Part shown: positions 1 through 9,298 of the stretch, in pieces | How positions within the stretch are numbered: the stretch's first letter is position 1 | Layout: each line of letters begins with the position of its first letter | DNA from: Luteimonas gilva | Lineage (GTDB): Bacteria; Pseudomonadota; Gammaproteobacteria; Xanthomonadales; Xanthomonadaceae | Reading direction: 5' to 3' | Assembly (NCBI RefSeq): GCF_005239095.1 | Contig: NZ_SZUA01000001.1 | Location: forward strand, 646,848-710,847 | Length of the DNA stretch: 64,000 bases | The notes under the pieces: model-generated | Databases searched by the model: none | What the model was told of the DNA's origin: nothing | What the model saw: the letters and a program-made list of their open reading frames with translations, nothing else | Translations under genes and position numbers: made by a program

Positions 1-825
1 CTGAAGCTGCTGCGCAAAGACCACCTGCTGTTCTGCTATCTGCATCTGGCGCCGCTGCCGGAACTGACCAAGCGCCTGCTCGACATCGGCCTGACCGGCG
101 TCGCGTTCGAAACCGTCGAACTGGAGAACGGCGACCTGCCGCTGCTGGCGCCGATGTCGATCATCGCCGGCAAGATCGGCATCCAGGTCGGCACCCATCT
201 GCTGCACCAGCCCATGGGCGGCAAGGGCAAGCTGCTCGGCGGCCTGCCGTCGACCGAGCGCGGCAAGGTAGTGGTGTTCGGCGCGGGCCAAGCCGGCGGC
301 AATTCCGCGGCGCTGGCCGCGGCCGGCGGCGCCAACGTGGTGGTGTTCGAGAAGCGCCAGGATCGCATGGACGAAATGATGCGCCTGGGCAACAACGTCA
401 CCGCGCTGTATCCGTACGAAGACGTGGTCGCCCGCGAAGTCGCTTCGGCCGACCTGGTGATCGGCGCCGTGCTCGTCACCGGCGCGGTCGCCCCGCACGT
501 GGTCAGCCGCGAAATGATCAAGGGCATGGAGGACGGCAGCGTGCTGGTCGACATCTCCATCGATCAGGGCGGCTGCTTCGAAACCTCGCGCGCCACCACC
601 TGGAAGGAACCGACCTACGTGGAGGAGGGCGTCACCCACTTCTGCGTCACCAACATGCCCGGCGCCGTGCCGCAGACTTCGTCGCAGGCGATCTGCGCGG
701 CGATCCTGCCTTGGGTCAACAAGCTGGCTTCGGGCAGCTGGCGCGACAATACGGCGCTGGTGAAGGGCATCAATGTGGAAGGCGGCAAATTGGTGCATCC
801 TGCGCTGCAGGGGATGAAGCTGTAA
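1..825 (+). CDS. ald: Alanine dehydrogenase, C-terminal part (5' end outside window)
   Basis: This is the C-terminal three quarters of an NAD-dependent alanine dehydrogenase, which interconverts L-alanine with pyruvate and ammonia in the cytoplasm. The frame is open from base 1, so the start lies upstream. A Rossmann NAD-binding core is visible (VVVFGAGQAGGNSA), followed by the family motifs LVIGAVLVTGAVAPHVVS, VLVDISIDQGGCFETS and CVTNMPGAVPQTSS. The reading ends in a TAA at 823-825. No terminator hairpin is evident before ftsK. The family match is strong; only the missing N-terminus limits it. Confidence 0.93.
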   Translation: MKLLRKDHLLFCYLHLAPLPELTKRLLDIGLTGVAFETVELENGDLPLLAPMSIIAGKIGIQVGTHLLHQPMGGKGKLLGGLPSTERGKVVVFGAGQAGGNSAALAAAGGANVVVFEKRQDRMDEMMRLGNNVTALYPYEDVVAREVASADLVIGAVLVTGAVAPHVVSREMIKGMEDGSVLVDISIDQGGCFETSRATTWKEPTYVEEGVTHFCVTNMPGAVPQTSSQAICAAILPWVNKLASGSWRDNTALVKGINVEGGKLVHPALQGMKL

Positions 826-931
826 GGATCGATTCCGCCGGCCTGACCTCGGTCGCTCCGGCGCTTCGCCCGGAGCGATAAATAACGTAGTATCAAGCTT
901 CTAGAGGATTTTCTTCAGGTAATCACGCACG

Positions 932-3292
932 GTGGCACGCCCGATCTCCGAACCCAATAAGAAGTCGCGCAAGCCCGCCGCCGCACCGCAACCCGCGGTG
1001 CCGAACCCGCGTCGCCAGCGGTTGATGAAGGACATCGCGCTGATTTTGATCGCGCCGGTGTTGCTTTATCTGGTGGCCAGCTTGTTCACCTTCTCGCCCG
1101 ACGATCCCAGTTGGTCGCATCAGGGCAGCGTGACCGGCGAGTTGCATAACGTCGGTGGGCTGGTCGGCGCCTACGCCGCCGACATCCTCATCACCTTCTG
1201 CGGCTATGTGGCCTACCTGCTGCCGATCATGCTGGGCGTGATCGCCTGGATCGCGCTGTTCGGCATGGACGTGGACGGCGACGGCGGCGCCGATCTGGGT
1301 CCGGCGCTGCGCTTGGTGGGCATCGTGGGATTCCTCATTTCGGCGGCGGGATTGCTCCATTTGCGGATCGGGCTGGTCGAAAACTTTTCGGCCGGCGCCG
1401 GCGGCATTCTGGGCCGTCTGGTCGGCAAATCGCTGATGGCCGGCTTCGGGGTCATGGGCAGCAACCTTTTCTTGTTGGCGCTGTTCCTCACTTCGATCAC
1501 TTTGGCCACCGGCCTGTCTTGGCTGGCGGTGATGGACAAGCTCGGCCAATGGGCGCTGGCCTTGCCGGGGCTGTTCCGCCGCGGCACGCAGCAAGCGGTG
1601 GAATGGCAAGAGGCGAGGGCGTACCGCGAGGAGCGCGAAGAATCGCGCAAAGTCGAAACCGAACTGCGCGCCAAGCGCGCTCCGGTGAAGATCGAACCGC
1701 CCGCGCCGGCGCAAGTGGAGAAGAGCGACCGCGCCAAGCGCGAGCAGCAGATCCCGCTGTTCCATGTCGGCGACGGCTCCGGCATCCCGCCGCTGGCCTT
1801 GCTCGACGACCCCAAACCGCAGCAGAAGGGCTACAGCGAGGAAACGCTGGAGACGCTGTCGCGCCAGATCGAATTCAAGCTGCGCGACTTCCGCATCGAA
1901 GCGCAGGTGGTCGGCGCCTATCCGGGCCCGGTGATCACCCGTTTCGAACTCGAACCCGCGCCGGGCGTGAAGGTCAGCCAGATCAGCTCGCTGGACAAGG
2001 ACATCGCCCGCGGCCTGTCGCTGAAATCGGTGCGCGTGGTCGATGTGATCCCGGGCAAGTCGGTGGTCGGCCTGGAAACGCCGAACACCCACCGCGAGAT
2101 GATCTACCTGAGCGAGCTGTTGCGTTCGAAGGAATACGACAAGTCCGGCAGCCATCTGACTTTGGCGCTGGGCAAGGACATCGCCGGACGCCCGCTGGTC
2201 GCCGACCTGGCGCGCATGCCGCACTTGCTGGTCGCCGGCACCACCGGTTCGGGCAAATCCGTCGCGGTCAACGCGATGGTGCTGAGCCTGCTGTACAAGG
2301 CCGGCCCGCAAGACCTGCGCATGCTGATGATCGACCCGAAGATGCTGGAACTCAGCGTCTACCAGGGCATCCCGCATCTGCTGGCGCCGGTCGTGACCGA
2401 CATGAAGGAGGCCGCCAACGGCCTGCGCTGGTGCGTGGCGGAGATGGAGCGCCGCTACAAGTTGATGAGCGCGGTCGGCGTGCGCAACCTGGCCGGCTTC
2501 AACAAGAAGGTGAAGGACGCGCAGGACGCCGGCCAGCCGATGATGGACCCGTTGTTCAAGCCGAATCCGGAGTTGGGCGAAGCGCCGCGCCAACTGGAGA
2601 CGCTGCCGTTCATCGTCATCTTCATCGACGAATTCGCCGACATGATGATGATCGTCGGCAAGAAGGTCGAAGAACTCATCGCGCGCCTGGCGCAGAAGGC
2701 GCGCGCGGCCGGCATCCATCTGATCCTGGCCACGCAGCGTCCGTCGGTGGACGTGATCACCGGCTTGATCAAGGCCAACATCCCGACCCGCATCGCGTTC
2801 CAGGTGTCGAGCAAGATCGACTCGCGCACGATCCTGGACCAATCCGGCGCGGAGACGCTGCTCGGTCACGGCGACATGCTTTATCTGCCGCCAGGCACGG
2901 CGATGCCCGAACGCGTGCACGGCGCCTTCGTCAGCGACGACGAAGTGCACCGCGTGGTCGAACACCTCAAGCAGAGCAGCAGCGGCCCGGACTACATCGA
3001 AGGCGTGCTGGAGGAAGTGCAGTCGATGGGCGAGGGCATCGTCGTCGGCGCCACCGGCCTGCCTGAGAGCAGCGGCGGGGCGGGGGACGAGAGCGACCCG
3101 CTGTACGACGAGGCGGTGCGGATCGTCACCGAGACCCGCCGCGCCTCCATTTCCGGCGTCCAACGCCGGCTCAAGATCGGCTACAACCGCGCCGCCCGCC
3201 TGGTCGAGGCCATGGAGGCCGCCGGCGTGGTCTCGCCGCCGGAGCACAACGGCGACCGCAGCGTGCTGGCACCGCCGCCGCCGAAGGGCTAA
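932..3292 (+). CDS. ftsK: DNA translocase FtsK
   Basis: FtsK pumps DNA at the division septum and activates XerCD recombination at dif. The 786-residue protein starts at GTG and has four hydrophobic segments between about residues 33 and 200, then a short charged linker, then the motor. The Walker A motif is GTTGSGKS near residues 436-443 and Walker B is FIDEFAD near 564-570. The C-terminal winged-helix gamma domain (from about 718, with the motif [18 protein letters not shown]) reads polar KOPS sequences. The linker is much shorter than in E. coli FtsK, so the protein is SpoIIIE-like in length. It leads the conserved ftsK-lolA-rarA block. A dif-like site lies in this same window at 29770-29797. 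Confidence 0.97.
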   Translation: MARPISEPNKKSRKPAAAPQPAVPNPRRQRLMKDIALILIAPVLLYLVASLFTFSPDDPSWSHQGSVTGELHNVGGLVGAYAADILITFCGYVAYLLPIMLGVIAWIALFGMDVDGDGGADLGPALRLVGIVGFLISAAGLLHLRIGLVENFSAGAGGILGRLVGKSLMAGFGVMGSNLFLLALFLTSITLATGLSWLAVMDKLGQWALALPGLFRRGTQQAVEWQEARAYREEREESRKVETELRAKRAPVKIEPPAPAQVEKSDRAKREQQIPLFHVGDGSGIPPLALLDDPKPQQKGYSEETLETLSRQIEFKLRDFRIEAQVVGAYPGPVITRFELEPAPGVKVSQISSLDKDIARGLSLKSVRVVDVIPGKSVVGLETPNTHREMIYLSELLRSKEYDKSGSHLTLALGKDIAGRPLVADLARMPHLLVAGTTGSGKSVAVNAMVLSLLYKAGPQDLRMLMIDPKMLELSVYQGIPHLLAPVVTDMKEAANGLRWCVAEMERRYKLMSAVGVRNLAGFNKKVKDAQDAGQPMMDPLFKPNPELGEAPRQLETLPFIVIFIDEFADMMMIVGKKVEELIARLAQKARAAGIHLILATQRPSVDVITGLIKANIPTRIAFQVSSKIDSRTILDQSGAETLLGHGDMLYLPPGTAMPERVHGAFVSDDEVHRVVEHLKQSSSGPDYIEGVLEEVQSMGEGIVVGATGLPESSGGAGDESDPLYDEAVRIVTETRRASISGVQRRLKIGYNRAARLVEAMEAAGVVSPPEHNGDRSVLAPPPPKG

Positions 3293-3328
3293 GCTCCGGC
3301 GACGGGGGAGCGTCACCGGGGAAACAAC

Positions 3329-4183
3329 ATGCGCACCATCCGATGGTTGCCGGCCGTCGCGCTCGCTGCGGCTGCGTGTTTGTCGACGCCTCAAGCCCAA
3401 GCTCAAACTTGGCTGCGTTGGAAGAAGGAAGGTCCGGTCCACGATCCGTCGACCCGGATCGCGACGCCGAAGCCTGTCGTCAGCCTGCCGCCACTCGCGC
3501 CGGCCGTGACGGCGACTCCACCGGTCGTAAGCGGTCCGACCATCACGATCAGCGAGGAAGCGCCGGCGGCGATGCCGGCGGTAACGACGTCCCCCGGGCC
3601 GATTCCGCAACGCCCGACTTCAATGGTGTCGTCCGTCGCTGCATCGAAACCCGCACCGGTAACGCCGCTCGCACCGCTCCCCGTCGCATCCACGCCAATG
3701 GTCGCGGCACCGGTGCCAGCGCCGCTTCCGGCGACCACCACCGCACCGGCCGTTGCACAGGCCGCCATCGTTCCTGCAGCGGTCGTAATCGCAGTTTCCG
3801 CGCCGTCCGCTTCGCCGACGGCGAACGCGTTTCCGTCGGCTTCTCCGGCAACGCCCGCCATGCGGATCGAGGAGCCATCGATGCTGGCTTCCGTGCAGCC
3901 CGCGCCTTCCGTAGCCGCTCCGATCGTCCCCCTCGCAAGCCCCGTATCGCCTCCGGTCGATCCTGCCGTGCTGCCCGCCGCCGTCCCCGCAGCGACGATG
4001 CCGGCCATGATCGAATCCGGCCCGATCGTCGCGGCGCCGTTGAGCGCGCAAGCGATCTGCGCCGACTGCGCGACCGCGGACGAATTGCGGGCCACCAGTG
4101 CGCGGCCGCGCAAGGGCGAAGCCTCGCCGGAAGGCTTGGAAATCCAGGCCGAAGCCAAGCGCCGGCTGCTGCAGGGCCCCTGA
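3329..4183 (+). CDS. Secreted Pro/Ala/Val-rich protein of unknown function
   Basis: I do not recognise this 284-residue protein. It has a clear signal peptide (MRTIRWLPAVALAAAACLS, then AQA), a short charged start (LRWKKEGPVHDP), about 180 residues of low-complexity Pro/Ala/Val/Ser sequence, and a compact C-terminal tail with a CADC pair and Arg/Lys-rich helix (ARPRKGEASPEG). It sits between ftsK and lolA, 36 bases after ftsK and 59 before lolA, so it is probably co-transcribed. The low-complexity stretch looks like a periplasmic spacer. Overlapping frames are also open because of high GC, but only this frame has a signal peptide and a plausible end. Confidence 0.6.
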   Translation: MRTIRWLPAVALAAAACLSTPQAQAQTWLRWKKEGPVHDPSTRIATPKPVVSLPPLAPAVTATPPVVSGPTITISEEAPAAMPAVTTSPGPIPQRPTSMVSSVAASKPAPVTPLAPLPVASTPMVAAPVPAPLPATTTAPAVAQAAIVPAAVVIAVSAPSASPTANAFPSASPATPAMRIEEPSMLASVQPAPSVAAPIVPLASPVSPPVDPAVLPAAVPAATMPAMIESGPIVAAPLSAQAICADCATADELRATSARPRKGEASPEGLEIQAEAKRRLLQGP

Positions 4184-4242
4184 GAAGGCCCTATTCAGCT
4201 GGGCGCTTGCAGACTGCCGGCATCGCATCCGGAAGATCCGCC

Positions 4243-4869
4243 ATGAAACGCATCGCCTTGCTTGCGGCCGCCGCCGCGCTGACGATCCCGCTCGCCGCAT
4301 GGGCTTCGGCCCGCGACGATCTCAACGCTTTCGCCCGCGGCCTGAAGGGCTTGGACGGCCAGTTCGCGCAGAAAGTGTTCGACGCCAACGGCAAATTGAA
4401 GGAAACCACCAGCGGCCGGGTCGCGCTGTCGGCGCCGCGCCTGTTCCGCTGGGAATACAAACAACCGCATCCGCAGCTGATCGTCGCCGACGGCAAGAAG
4501 GTGTGGGTCTACGATCCTGACCTGCAACAAGTGACGGTGCGTCCGCAAGGCGTGGAAGAACAGAACAGCCCGCTCGCGGCGTTGATCGATCCGAGCAAGC
4601 TGGACCGCGATTTCAGGGTCGCCGATGCGGGCGACGCCGACGGCCTGGAATGGCTGCTGCTGTCGCCGAAGAACGAGGAACAAGCCAGTTTCCAGTCCGC
4701 CAAACTCGGTTTCGGCCAAGGCGGCCTGGCCAAGATGCAAATCGTCGACGCCTTGGGCCAACGCACCGAAATCGCCTTCAGCGGTTGGAAGCGCAACCCT
4801 TCGTTCGCCGCCGGCACGTTCGCCTACAAGCCGCCGCAGGGCGTGGACGTGATCGGCGAGGAGCGGTGA
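4243..4869 (+). CDS. lolA: Outer-membrane lipoprotein carrier protein LolA
   Basis: LolA carries lipoproteins across the periplasm from the LolCDE complex to LolB. The 208-residue protein starts at ATG 4243 with a signal peptide (MKRIALLAAAAALTIPLAAWA). Family features follow: a FDGQFAQKVFD-like opening (LKGLDGQFAQ), the conserved LFRWEYKQPHPQLIVADGKK block, VWVYDPDLQQVTVR, and the C-terminal TEIAFSGWKRNPSF. Length is normal. Placement between ftsK and rarA is the classic gammaproteobacterial order. Upstream alternative starts in the same frame add only low-quality sequence, so I chose the start with the signal peptide. Confidence 0.96.
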   Translation: MKRIALLAAAAALTIPLAAWASARDDLNAFARGLKGLDGQFAQKVFDANGKLKETTSGRVALSAPRLFRWEYKQPHPQLIVADGKKVWVYDPDLQQVTVRPQGVEEQNSPLAALIDPSKLDRDFRVADAGDADGLEWLLLSPKNEEQASFQSAKLGFGQGGLAKMQIVDALGQRTEIAFSGWKRNPSFAAGTFAYKPPQGVDVIGEER

Positions 4870-4872
4870 GTT

Positions 4873-4936
4873 CCCCTTCTCCCATCGGGAGAAGGTGCCC
4901 GAAGGGCGGATGACCCTCTCCCGATGGGAGAGGGAG
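4873..4936. repeat. Pair of perfect 21-bp palindromes (REP-type)
   Basis: Two near-identical palindromes stand between lolA and rarA. CCTTCTCCC (4875-4883) pairs with GGGAGAAGG (4887-4895) around a 3-base loop, and CCCTCTCCC (4914-4922) pairs with GGGAGAGGG (4926-4934) around GAT. The outer halves can also pair with each other. This is a dispersed intergenic repeat type of xanthomonads and could end the lolA transcript. Confidence 0.75.
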
Positions 4937-4965
4937 CTTTAACAGCCCAGCGCTAGAATGCGGCC

Positions 4966-6318
4966 GTGGCCAAGCGCAAACCCCAGCCGAACGAATCCGA
5001 AGACCTGCTGAGCGTCGACCGCGACGCGCTGCGCCCGCTCGCAGAGCGCATGCGCCCGCAGACGCTGGACGAAATGGTCGGCCAGCGCCGCTTGCTCGCG
5101 CCCGGTTCGGCGCTGCGCGCGTCGATCGAATCGGGCCACGTCCATTCGATGATCCTGTGGGGCCCGCCCGGCTGCGGCAAGACGACGCTGGCCCTGCTGC
5201 TGGCGAAATATTCCGACGCCGAATTCCGCGCGATCTCGGCGGTGTTGTCCGGCCTGCCGGAAGTGCGCCAGGTGTTGGCCGAGGCCGCCCACCGTTTCGC
5301 CGAAGGCCGGCGCACGGTGCTGTTCGTCGACGAGGTGCACCGCTTCAACAAGGCGCAACAGGATGCGTTCTTGCCGCACATCGAACGCGGCACCATTTTG
5401 TTCGTCGGCGCGACCACCGAGAATCCGTCCTTCGAATTGAATTCGGCGCTGCTGTCGCGCTGCCGCGTGCACGTGATGGAGGCCGTTTCGGCCGACGACA
5501 TCGCCGAAGCTTTGCGCCGCGCCTTGCACGACGAAGAACGCGGCCTCGGCGGCCGCGGCCTGCGCATCGGCGACGAAGCGTTGGCCGAAATCGCCGGCGC
5601 GGCCGACGGCGACGTACGTCGCGGCTTGACCTTGCTGGAGATCGCCTCCGAATTGGCGGGCGAGGGCGGCGAGATCGATCAAGACACCTTGCGCCAAGTG
5701 CTGGCCGACCGCACCCGCCGCTTCGACAAAGGCGGCGAACAGTTCTACGACCAGATTTCGGCCCTGCACAAATCCGTGCGCAGCTCCAATCCCGACGCCG
5801 CGCTGTACTGGTTCGCGCGCATGCTCGACGGCGGCGCCGATCCGATCTATCTCGCGCGGCGGCTGACCCGGATGGCCGTGGAAGATATCGGCCTGGCCGA
5901 TCCGCGGGCTTTGCAGATGGCCACCGAAGCCTGGGACGCCTACGACCGGCTCGGCAGTCCCGAAGGCGATCTCGCGCTGGCGCAGGTGGTGATCTACCTG
6001 GCCAGCACCGCGAAATCGAACGCGGGCTACGTGGCTTTCAAGGCGGCCAAGCGCGATGTCGAGGAATACGGCACGCAGGACGTGCCGATGCACATCCGCA
6101 ATGCGCCGACGAAACTGATGAAACAGCTCGGCTACGGCAAGGGCTACCAATACGACCACGACGCCGACGGCGGCATCGCTTTGGACCAGACCGGCTTTCC
6201 GGATGCGATGGGCGAGCGGGTGTACTACGAACCGGTCGAGCGCGGTTTGGAAATCAAGCTGAAGGAAAAGCTCGACGCCTTGCGCGCCGCACGCGCTCGC
6301 GCCGCGCGCGAGCGCTAG
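4966..6318 (+). CDS. rarA: Replication-associated recombination protein A (AAA+ ATPase)
   Basis: RarA (MgsA) is a tetrameric AAA+ ATPase of the clamp-loader-like group that acts at stalled replication forks and binds SSB. The 450-residue protein has Walker A GPPGCGKTT at residues 66-74, Walker B VDEVHRF starting near 121, the sensor motif GATTENPSFELN, and the arginine-finger region LLSRCRVHVM. The C-terminal helical domain (ALYWFARMLDGGADPIYLARRL) and the MgsA C-terminal block are both complete. The start is a GTG at 4966, giving the usual N-terminus rich in basic and proline residues. Position after lolA is conserved. Confidence 0.96.
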   Translation: MAKRKPQPNESEDLLSVDRDALRPLAERMRPQTLDEMVGQRRLLAPGSALRASIESGHVHSMILWGPPGCGKTTLALLLAKYSDAEFRAISAVLSGLPEVRQVLAEAAHRFAEGRRTVLFVDEVHRFNKAQQDAFLPHIERGTILFVGATTENPSFELNSALLSRCRVHVMEAVSADDIAEALRRALHDEERGLGGRGLRIGDEALAEIAGAADGDVRRGLTLLEIASELAGEGGEIDQDTLRQVLADRTRRFDKGGEQFYDQISALHKSVRSSNPDAALYWFARMLDGGADPIYLARRLTRMAVEDIGLADPRALQMATEAWDAYDRLGSPEGDLALAQVVIYLASTAKSNAGYVAFKAAKRDVEEYGTQDVPMHIRNAPTKLMKQLGYGKGYQYDHDADGGIALDQTGFPDAMGERVYYEPVERGLEIKLKEKLDALRAARARAARER

Positions 6319-6335
6319 GCATAATCGATCCGCAT

Positions 6336-6392
6336 GGGAGATGGCATTCCTCCCCGAACCGCCGGCTTCGCAGCCCGCTGATGATGCCTACC
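6336..6392 (+). promoter_or_regulatory. Fluoride riboswitch (crcB motif)
   Basis: The base pattern fits the crcB/fluoride riboswitch closely. P1 is GGGAG (6336-6340) with CTCCC (6350-6354), enclosing the conserved ATGGCATTC. A GC stem-loop follows (GGCTTCGCAGCC), then the signature TGATGATGCCTACC ending at 6392. The GGCAT in the first loop (6343-6347) can pair with ATGCC (6384-6388) to form the known pseudoknot. A downstream hairpin (AAGGGCG 6402-6408 with CGCCCTT 6418-6424) may be the expression platform, although no T-run follows. It lies upstream of the fluoride channel gene crcB, as expected, but 250 bases away. Confidence 0.9.
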
Positions 6393-6503
6393 GGACCCAG
6401 CAAGGGCGGTAGACGTTCGCCCTTCCGAATCATTTCAATAATGAAGGGCAAGTTCATGATTCATCGATCTTTTTCGATAAACCTCTCTCGTGGTCCGGGC
6501 TTA

Positions 6504-6586
6504 TGTGGGAGCGGCTTTAGCCGCGAGCTCTTTCCCTCACGCCGCGAGCTTGCAGCAAAAAGCTCGCGGCTAAAGCCGCTCCCACA
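6504..6586. repeat. REP pair between fluoride riboswitch and crcB
   Basis: An imperfect inverted repeat of the TGTGGGAGCGGCTTTAGCCGCGAGCT family: left arm from 6504, right arm ending in CCGCTCCCACA at 6586. It is the same repeat type as those at 8907, 19355 and 56750. Here it separates the riboswitch from its gene. Confidence 0.8.
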
Positions 6587-6643
6587 AAAACCGGTCCCAC
6601 AAAAGGCATCCCTGCAAAAGCCGGTCCTCGTTGGAGACGCGCG

Positions 6644-7048
6644 ATGAACCCCGCGATCTGGTGGCAACAACTCATGCTGGTCATGGCCGGCGGCGCACTC
6701 GGCGCCGCGGGTCGCTTCTGGCTGGGCGGTTTCCTGCTGCGCCGGCTCGGCGACGGCTTCCCCTGGGGCACGCTGGCGGCGAACCTGATCGGTTCCTTCG
6801 CCGTCGGCTACATCGCGGTCTGGCTGGAAAGCCGCGGACCCTCGGCGCTGTACTGGCGCGCATTCCTGATCGTGGGGCTGCTCGGCGGGCTGACCACCTA
6901 TTCGGCGCTGATGCTGGAATGCCTGCTGTTCGCCCGCTCGCAACGCAGCGGAATGTTGCTGGGCTATCTGGCCGCGACCTTGGTCGCCGGCTTGCTTCTG
7001 GTCTGGCTCGGCGCCCGTACGGCGGCATGGATACGGCCGCCGGTGTAG
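6644..7048 (+). CDS. crcB: Fluoride ion channel CrcB/Fluc
   Basis: CrcB (Fluc) is a small dual-topology membrane channel that exports fluoride. The 134-residue protein has four hydrophobic segments and the family motifs GGALGAAGRFWLGG near the N-terminus, WGTLAANLIGSFAVGY (the conserved Asn of the pore is in AANLIGS), and GLLGGLTTYSALMLE. Position 1 is ATG after a weak purine stretch. A fluoride riboswitch lies upstream at 6336-6392, which independently supports the function. Induction by fluoride is expected, though a REP pair and about 250 bases of leader intervene. It closes the ftsK-lolA-rarA-crcB block. Confidence 0.95.
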   Translation: MNPAIWWQQLMLVMAGGALGAAGRFWLGGFLLRRLGDGFPWGTLAANLIGSFAVGYIAVWLESRGPSALYWRAFLIVGLLGGLTTYSALMLECLLFARSQRSGMLLGYLAATLVAGLLLVWLGARTAAWIRPPV

Positions 7049-7167
7049 CGGATAAAACGATCGGAAAGCCTTCGTAGCGCGATGGGAATGCCGCCGGCGG
7101 CGCGGCGTTCCAGCGTGGCGGACCGGCCCGCGCCCCCGCGGCCGTCCCACCGTGCTGGAGGCGACCC

Positions 7168-8853
7168 ATGCGAACCAAGCAAATCGTCCGCGCTTTATGG
7201 ACGGGCTTCGTTGCCCTGATCCCGCTGCTCTTGCTGTTGTTGATCCCCTTCGCCGATGCCTTGGCCACCGGCTTCGTCCGCGCCGGCGACCTGCGCCAAG
7301 GCCGCGACATGGCGATGGCCGCCACCTTGCCCGACGGTCGAGTCCTGGTCGTCGGCGGCGTCGGCCTGAACGATCAAGGCTGGGGCGAATACCTGGCCAC
7401 CGCCGAGCTTTTCGACCCGGAAACGAACACGTTCCTACCGACCGGTTCGATGACTGCCGGCCGCGACGGCAACGCCACGATCACCGCGCTCGCCGACGGC
7501 CGCGTCTTGCTGACCGGCGGCATCGGCCAAGACGCAGACGGGCAAACCATCGCCTTGGCCAGCGCCGAGGTTTACGACCCGGCGACCGGTAAGTTCACCC
7601 GCACCGCCAACGACATGAGCGGCGTGCGTTATTTCCATGCCGCGACTTTGTTGGCCGATGGCCGCGTCCTCGTCGCCGGCGGTTGGGGCGCGGGGCAGCG
7701 CTTGGCCAGCGCCGACATCTACGACCCGGCGACCAATCGCTTCACCCGCACCGGCGACATGACGATCGAGCGCAATAGCCATACCGCGACGACTTTGAAC
7801 GATGGGCGGGTGCTGATCGTCGGCGGCCTGACCACCGATGCCTGGAGCGTGGCGTCGGCGGAAATCTTCGATCCCGCCACGGGCCAATTCGCCGCGACCG
7901 GCGGCCTGGAAGCGCCGCGCTTCATGGCCACCGCATCGAAACTCGAAAACGGCAAGGTGCTGGTCGGCGGCGGCCTGGACAACGGGGTCTGGCGTCCGTA
8001 CGGCGAGCTCTACGATCCGGCCGCAGGCACGTTCTCGCGCACCGACGATCTGACCTGGGCGCGCTCCGACCATGCGCAAACACCGCTGCCCGACGGCCGC
8101 GTGCTGTTTACCGCAGGCGAAACCGACGAAGGCGGCACGCGCCGCGCCGAGCGTTACGACCCGGTCACCGGCAAGTTCACCGTGGTCGCGAACATGCAGC
8201 TGGGCCGCGCGCGCTCGGCGACGGCGGTGCTGCACGACGGCCGCGTGCTCGTCGCCGGCGGCGTGCGTCCGTGGGAGCCGCCGCTGGCGATCGCCGAGGT
8301 CTACACGCCGACGCCGGGCCCGTACGCGGACCTGTCGCTGCAGATGTCGGTGTCCAAACCGAAGGTCGCCGGCCATGGCGATTTCAATTATCTGCTGTGG
8401 CTGGAGAACGCCGGGACCTTGACCGCGACCGAAGTCGGCATCGAAGCCGAATTGCCGCCCGGCGTCGCGGTGAAGAAGTGGCAGATCGCGCAATCGAACC
8501 AATCCGGCACGTGGCGTTGCGAGCAGTCGGGCAATGCGTTCTCGTGCGCGCCGGCGGGCGGTACCTTGCGCGCGAATCCCAATCCGAAGATTCCGCGTCC
8601 GGCGGTGGCGATCAAGATCGACGCGACGGCGCCGGCATCCGGCGAATGGCCGCAGCCGTTGGTGGCCATCGCGCTGGCCAGCACCGCGACCAACGAAGAC
8701 ATCACCGCCAACAACGAAATCGTCGTGGTGTCCGAAGTGGCGGGCGCCGATCCGCGCGGCATCGCCAAGAAAAGCAAGCCCAAGCCGGTGCAGGACAAGG
8801 CGATGGATCGCGTGCGCCGAACGGCCGCGCAGGGCTTGAGCGGCTCGCGCTAA
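7168..8853 (+). CDS. Secreted kelch-repeat (beta-propeller) protein with a C-terminal DUF11-like domain
   Basis: This 561-residue protein begins with a signal peptide or anchor (hydrophobic LIPLLLLLLIPFADALA near residues 17-33). It then carries six to seven copies of a kelch-type repeat, each with a core such as TLPDGRVLVVGG followed by A-ELFDPETNTFLPTG, which predicts a beta-propeller of the galactose-oxidase/kelch type. The last 180 residues (from PYADLSLQMSVSKPKVAGHGDFNYLLWLENAG) look like a DUF11/CARDB-type beta-sandwich. The active-site Cys-Tyr pair of galactose oxidase is not evident, so a binding or adhesive role is more likely than oxidation. It ends at a strong hairpin (8865-8890). 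Confidence 0.8.
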   Translation: MRTKQIVRALWTGFVALIPLLLLLLIPFADALATGFVRAGDLRQGRDMAMAATLPDGRVLVVGGVGLNDQGWGEYLATAELFDPETNTFLPTGSMTAGRDGNATITALADGRVLLTGGIGQDADGQTIALASAEVYDPATGKFTRTANDMSGVRYFHAATLLADGRVLVAGGWGAGQRLASADIYDPATNRFTRTGDMTIERNSHTATTLNDGRVLIVGGLTTDAWSVASAEIFDPATGQFAATGGLEAPRFMATASKLENGKVLVGGGLDNGVWRPYGELYDPAAGTFSRTDDLTWARSDHAQTPLPDGRVLFTAGETDEGGTRRAERYDPVTGKFTVVANMQLGRARSATAVLHDGRVLVAGGVRPWEPPLAIAEVYTPTPGPYADLSLQMSVSKPKVAGHGDFNYLLWLENAGTLTATEVGIEAELPPGVAVKKWQIAQSNQSGTWRCEQSGNAFSCAPAGGTLRANPNPKIPRPAVAIKIDATAPASGEWPQPLVAIALASTATNEDITANNEIVVVSEVAGADPRGIAKKSKPKPVQDKAMDRVRRTAAQGLSGSR

Positions 8854-8864
8854 CCGACTCGAAC

Positions 8865-8890
8865 GGTCTCCGCTTAAACGAGCGGAGACC
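8865..8890 (+). terminator. Hairpin at the end of the kelch gene
   Basis: A perfect 10-bp stem, GGTCTCCGCT (8865-8874) and AGCGGAGACC (8881-8890), with a 6-base loop starts 12 bases after the kelch stop. The downstream tract is T-rich but not continuous (TTGTTGCCCTTTTG), so it may be a weak intrinsic terminator. Confidence 0.6.
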
Positions 8891-8906
8891 GCGCTTGTTG
8901 CCCTTT

Positions 8907-8982
8907 TGTGGGAGCGGCTTCAGCCGCGAGCTTTTCGATTTCGAGTTTGATGGAAGAGCTCGCGGCTGAAGCCGCTCCCACA
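8907..8982. repeat. REP pair, TGTGGGAGCGGCTT family
   Basis: Inverted repeat with arms TGTGGGAGCGGCTTCAGCCG and its complement, separated by an AT-richer spacer. It lies in the 445-base gap between the kelch gene and the LVIVD gene, which holds only repeats and no convincing coding sequence. Confidence 0.8.
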
Positions 8983-8996
8983 AAAGCACAAGCATG

Positions 8997-9216
8997 CAGC
9001 AGAGCAAGCTCCGCTCTACAAAACGAAGCGGATCATGCCGAACCGGGAATCCCGGTTTCGTAGAGCGCGGCTTGCCCCGCCGCTTCCTCCGGATCATGCG
9101 ACGAGGCCTGCCTTGGCGCGTCGAAGCTCGCATCGCCGCCTCCGCATCCTTTCTGCGATCGCGAGACGCCGACGAAAGGCGGAAACGAAGGGCAGCGGGG
9201 CAAGCCGCGCTCTACG
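8997..9216. repeat. GTAGAGCGGAGCTTGC-type repeats (one half copy plus one pair)
   Basis: A half copy (AGAGCAAGCTCCGCTCTAC) lies at about 9000-9019. A diverged pair follows, with the left arm CGTAGAGCGCGGCTTGCCCC at 9059-9083 and the inverted right arm at 9192-9216. The 110-base interior between the arms is GC-rich and has no recognisable gene. Related pairs occur at 36724 and 54864. Confidence 0.7.
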
Positions 9217-9298
9217 AGAATTTGCTTGGGACGCAGAAAAAAGCTCACGGGACGCGCGGCTCCGACATGAGGGAAAGAAACCGCGCGCCCCGCGAGAC

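Noticed and set aside
923-3610. An 895-codon open frame antisense to ftsK
   Set aside because: It is the complement of a clear FtsK gene, is rich in Arg/His/Gln with no domain, and has the look of a GC-driven shadow frame.
8866-9216. Inverted repeats that might be read as a small insertion element with terminal repeats
   Set aside because: The interior holds no transposase and the same units recur singly elsewhere, so they are REP-type repeats.
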